This document shows, piece after piece, positions 13,001 to 13,575 of a stretch of DNA of 13,575 bases (positions are counted from its first letter, which is position 1; each line of letters starts with the position of its first letter). This stretch comes from Deltaproteobacteria bacterium (GTDB lineage: Bacteria; Desulfobacterota; Syntrophia; Syntrophales; UBA2192), in the NCBI GenBank assembly GCA_026388445.1, contig JAPLJU010000036.1, forward strand, positions 1-13,575, read 5' to 3'. A program made the translations under genes and the position numbers. The notes below the pieces were generated by a model. That model was not told the origin of the DNA. It made no database searches and saw only the letters and a program-made list of their open reading frames with translations.

Positions 13001-13477
13001 TTATTTCAGGAAAAGGAACAGGGTGATTCCTGTGATGATCCAGAAGGCAATCGAGACCGCGGACCCCCAGAGGATACCCCGCCACAGGTCCCGGCCTTCC
13101 TTCTGACGCCGCTTCGCGAAGAAGTCGAAGATTCTTGTCTTCAGCTGCTCAAAATGGAAGGGTTTGGGGATGAGACCGTCGGCACCTTTCCTGATTGCCG
13201 TGGAAACGGTTTCATTGTTCGGGAACCCCGTCATCATGAAAAATGGAACTTCCGGGTCCATCTTCCTGATTTTCTCGAGCAGGCTGAACCCGTCCATTTC
13301 AGGCATACGAATGTCCGATATGACGAGGTCGTAATCATAAGGCTTGAATTTCATTAAGGCTTCTACGCCATTTTCCGCTGTGACCACTTCGGGAAAGCCC
13401 GCTTCAAAATTCTCGGAGAGGATGGAAAGGACGGAAGGGTCATCTTCGACGATCAGGATACGGCCCTTGCTGTGCAT
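13001..13477 (-). CDS. Response regulator receiver with C-terminal membrane anchor
   Basis: A 158-residue protein. Residues 5-120 are a complete receiver domain: acidic pocket Glu11-Asp12-Asp13, phospho-acceptor Asp55 (ISDIRMPEMDG), Thr83 (MMTG) and Lys105 (PKPF). A basic linker (AKRRQKEGRDLWR) then leads to one hydrophobic helix, about 134-157, ending FLFLK at the C-terminus. There is no DNA-binding or enzyme output domain. By the positive-inside rule the receiver would stay in the cytoplasm, tail-anchored to the inner membrane. Its kinase is not in the window. The start has GAGGG seven bases upstream. Plausible roles are a phosphate sink or relay, or recruitment of a partner to the membrane; these are inferences. 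Confidence 0.88.
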   Translation of the reverse strand: MHSKGRILIVEDDPSVLSILSENFEAGFPEVVTAENGVEALMKFKPYDYDLVISDIRMPEMDGFSLLEKIRKMDPEVPFFMMTGFPNNETVSTAIRKGADGLIPKPFHFEQLKTRIFDFFAKRRQKEGRDLWRGILWGSAVSIAFWIITGITLFLFLK

Positions 13478-13512
13478 TACTTGCCCTCGCGGTATATGGG
13501 ATTCCTCAATAT

Positions 13513-13575
13513 TTATGCATAGGTCTTGCCACTTTGAAGACGCGCTCCCTGTTCGGTCAAAAAGTATTTTTTCAT
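13513..13575 (-). CDS. C-terminal fragment of an unidentified protein at the window edge
   Basis: A minus-strand frame open from the window edge to TAA at 13513-13515, reading KKYFLTEQGARLQSGKTYA. A Met codon is the last triplet of the window, but the gene may begin further out. It ends 35 bases before the receiver gene and could be the preceding gene of the same operon. Not recognised; too short to judge. Confidence 0.3.
   Translation of the reverse strand: MKKYFLTEQGARLQSGKTYA

Overview
The window is about 58% GC by eye and reads as chromosomal DNA of a Deltaproteobacterium-type organism (Desulfobacterota, perhaps Syntrophales-like; this is inference). The grounds are the gene order pgpA-cinA-thpR-recA-recX-alaS, the N-terminal style of the GGDEF-like protein (MKDEEKTQEQLIRELNSLR), the intergenic palindromic repeats beginning AGGCTGTTGAAAAA, and a PIF1-type helicase with a WYL-like tail. 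No rRNA, tRNA or CRISPR array was seen.

Left part (1-2690, accessory). The 3' end of an integron-integrase-like tyrosine recombinase overlaps by ATGA a PIF1-family helicase gene. That gene is broken by an internal deletion and frameshift that removes the Walker B region. A gene-free stretch with a strong terminator hairpin follows, then a minus-strand hicB-hicA toxin-antitoxin pair whose toxin appears to lack its catalytic histidine.

Central part (2686-9478, all minus strand). A compact housekeeping and DNA-repair block, in transcription order: pgpA (phospholipid synthesis), cinA (NMN amidase), thpR (2'-5' RNA ligase family), recA, recX and alaS. recA/recX overlap by 4 bp and recX/alaS by 14 bp, so those three are probably translated in a coupled way. 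AlaRS carries an unusual lysine/alanine-rich tail.

Right-centre (9600-12151, plus strand). lexA has a near-consensus sigma70 promoter whose spacer is a perfect 8-4-8 dyad containing GAAC-N4-GTTC, the Gram-positive-type LexA box. It is followed by a cluster of palindromic repeats, an AT-rich inverted repeat, and a Y-family polymerase (dinB). lexA, dinB, recA and recX together make this an SOS locus: RecA filament triggers LexA self-cleavage, RecX tempers RecA, and Pol IV performs translesion synthesis.

Right end (12209-13575, minus strand). A degenerate GGDEF-domain protein and a response regulator with a C-terminal membrane helix are separated by an intrinsic terminator. A small C-terminal-looking ORF touches the window edge.

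I did not find a large undescribed multi-gene system. The most unusual items are the palindromic repeat family and its duplication of the lexA 3' end, the LexA operator/promoter layout, the membrane-tailed receiver, the degenerate GGDEF, the basic AlaRS tail, the HicA without its histidine, and the Walker-B-deleted helicase-WYL gene.
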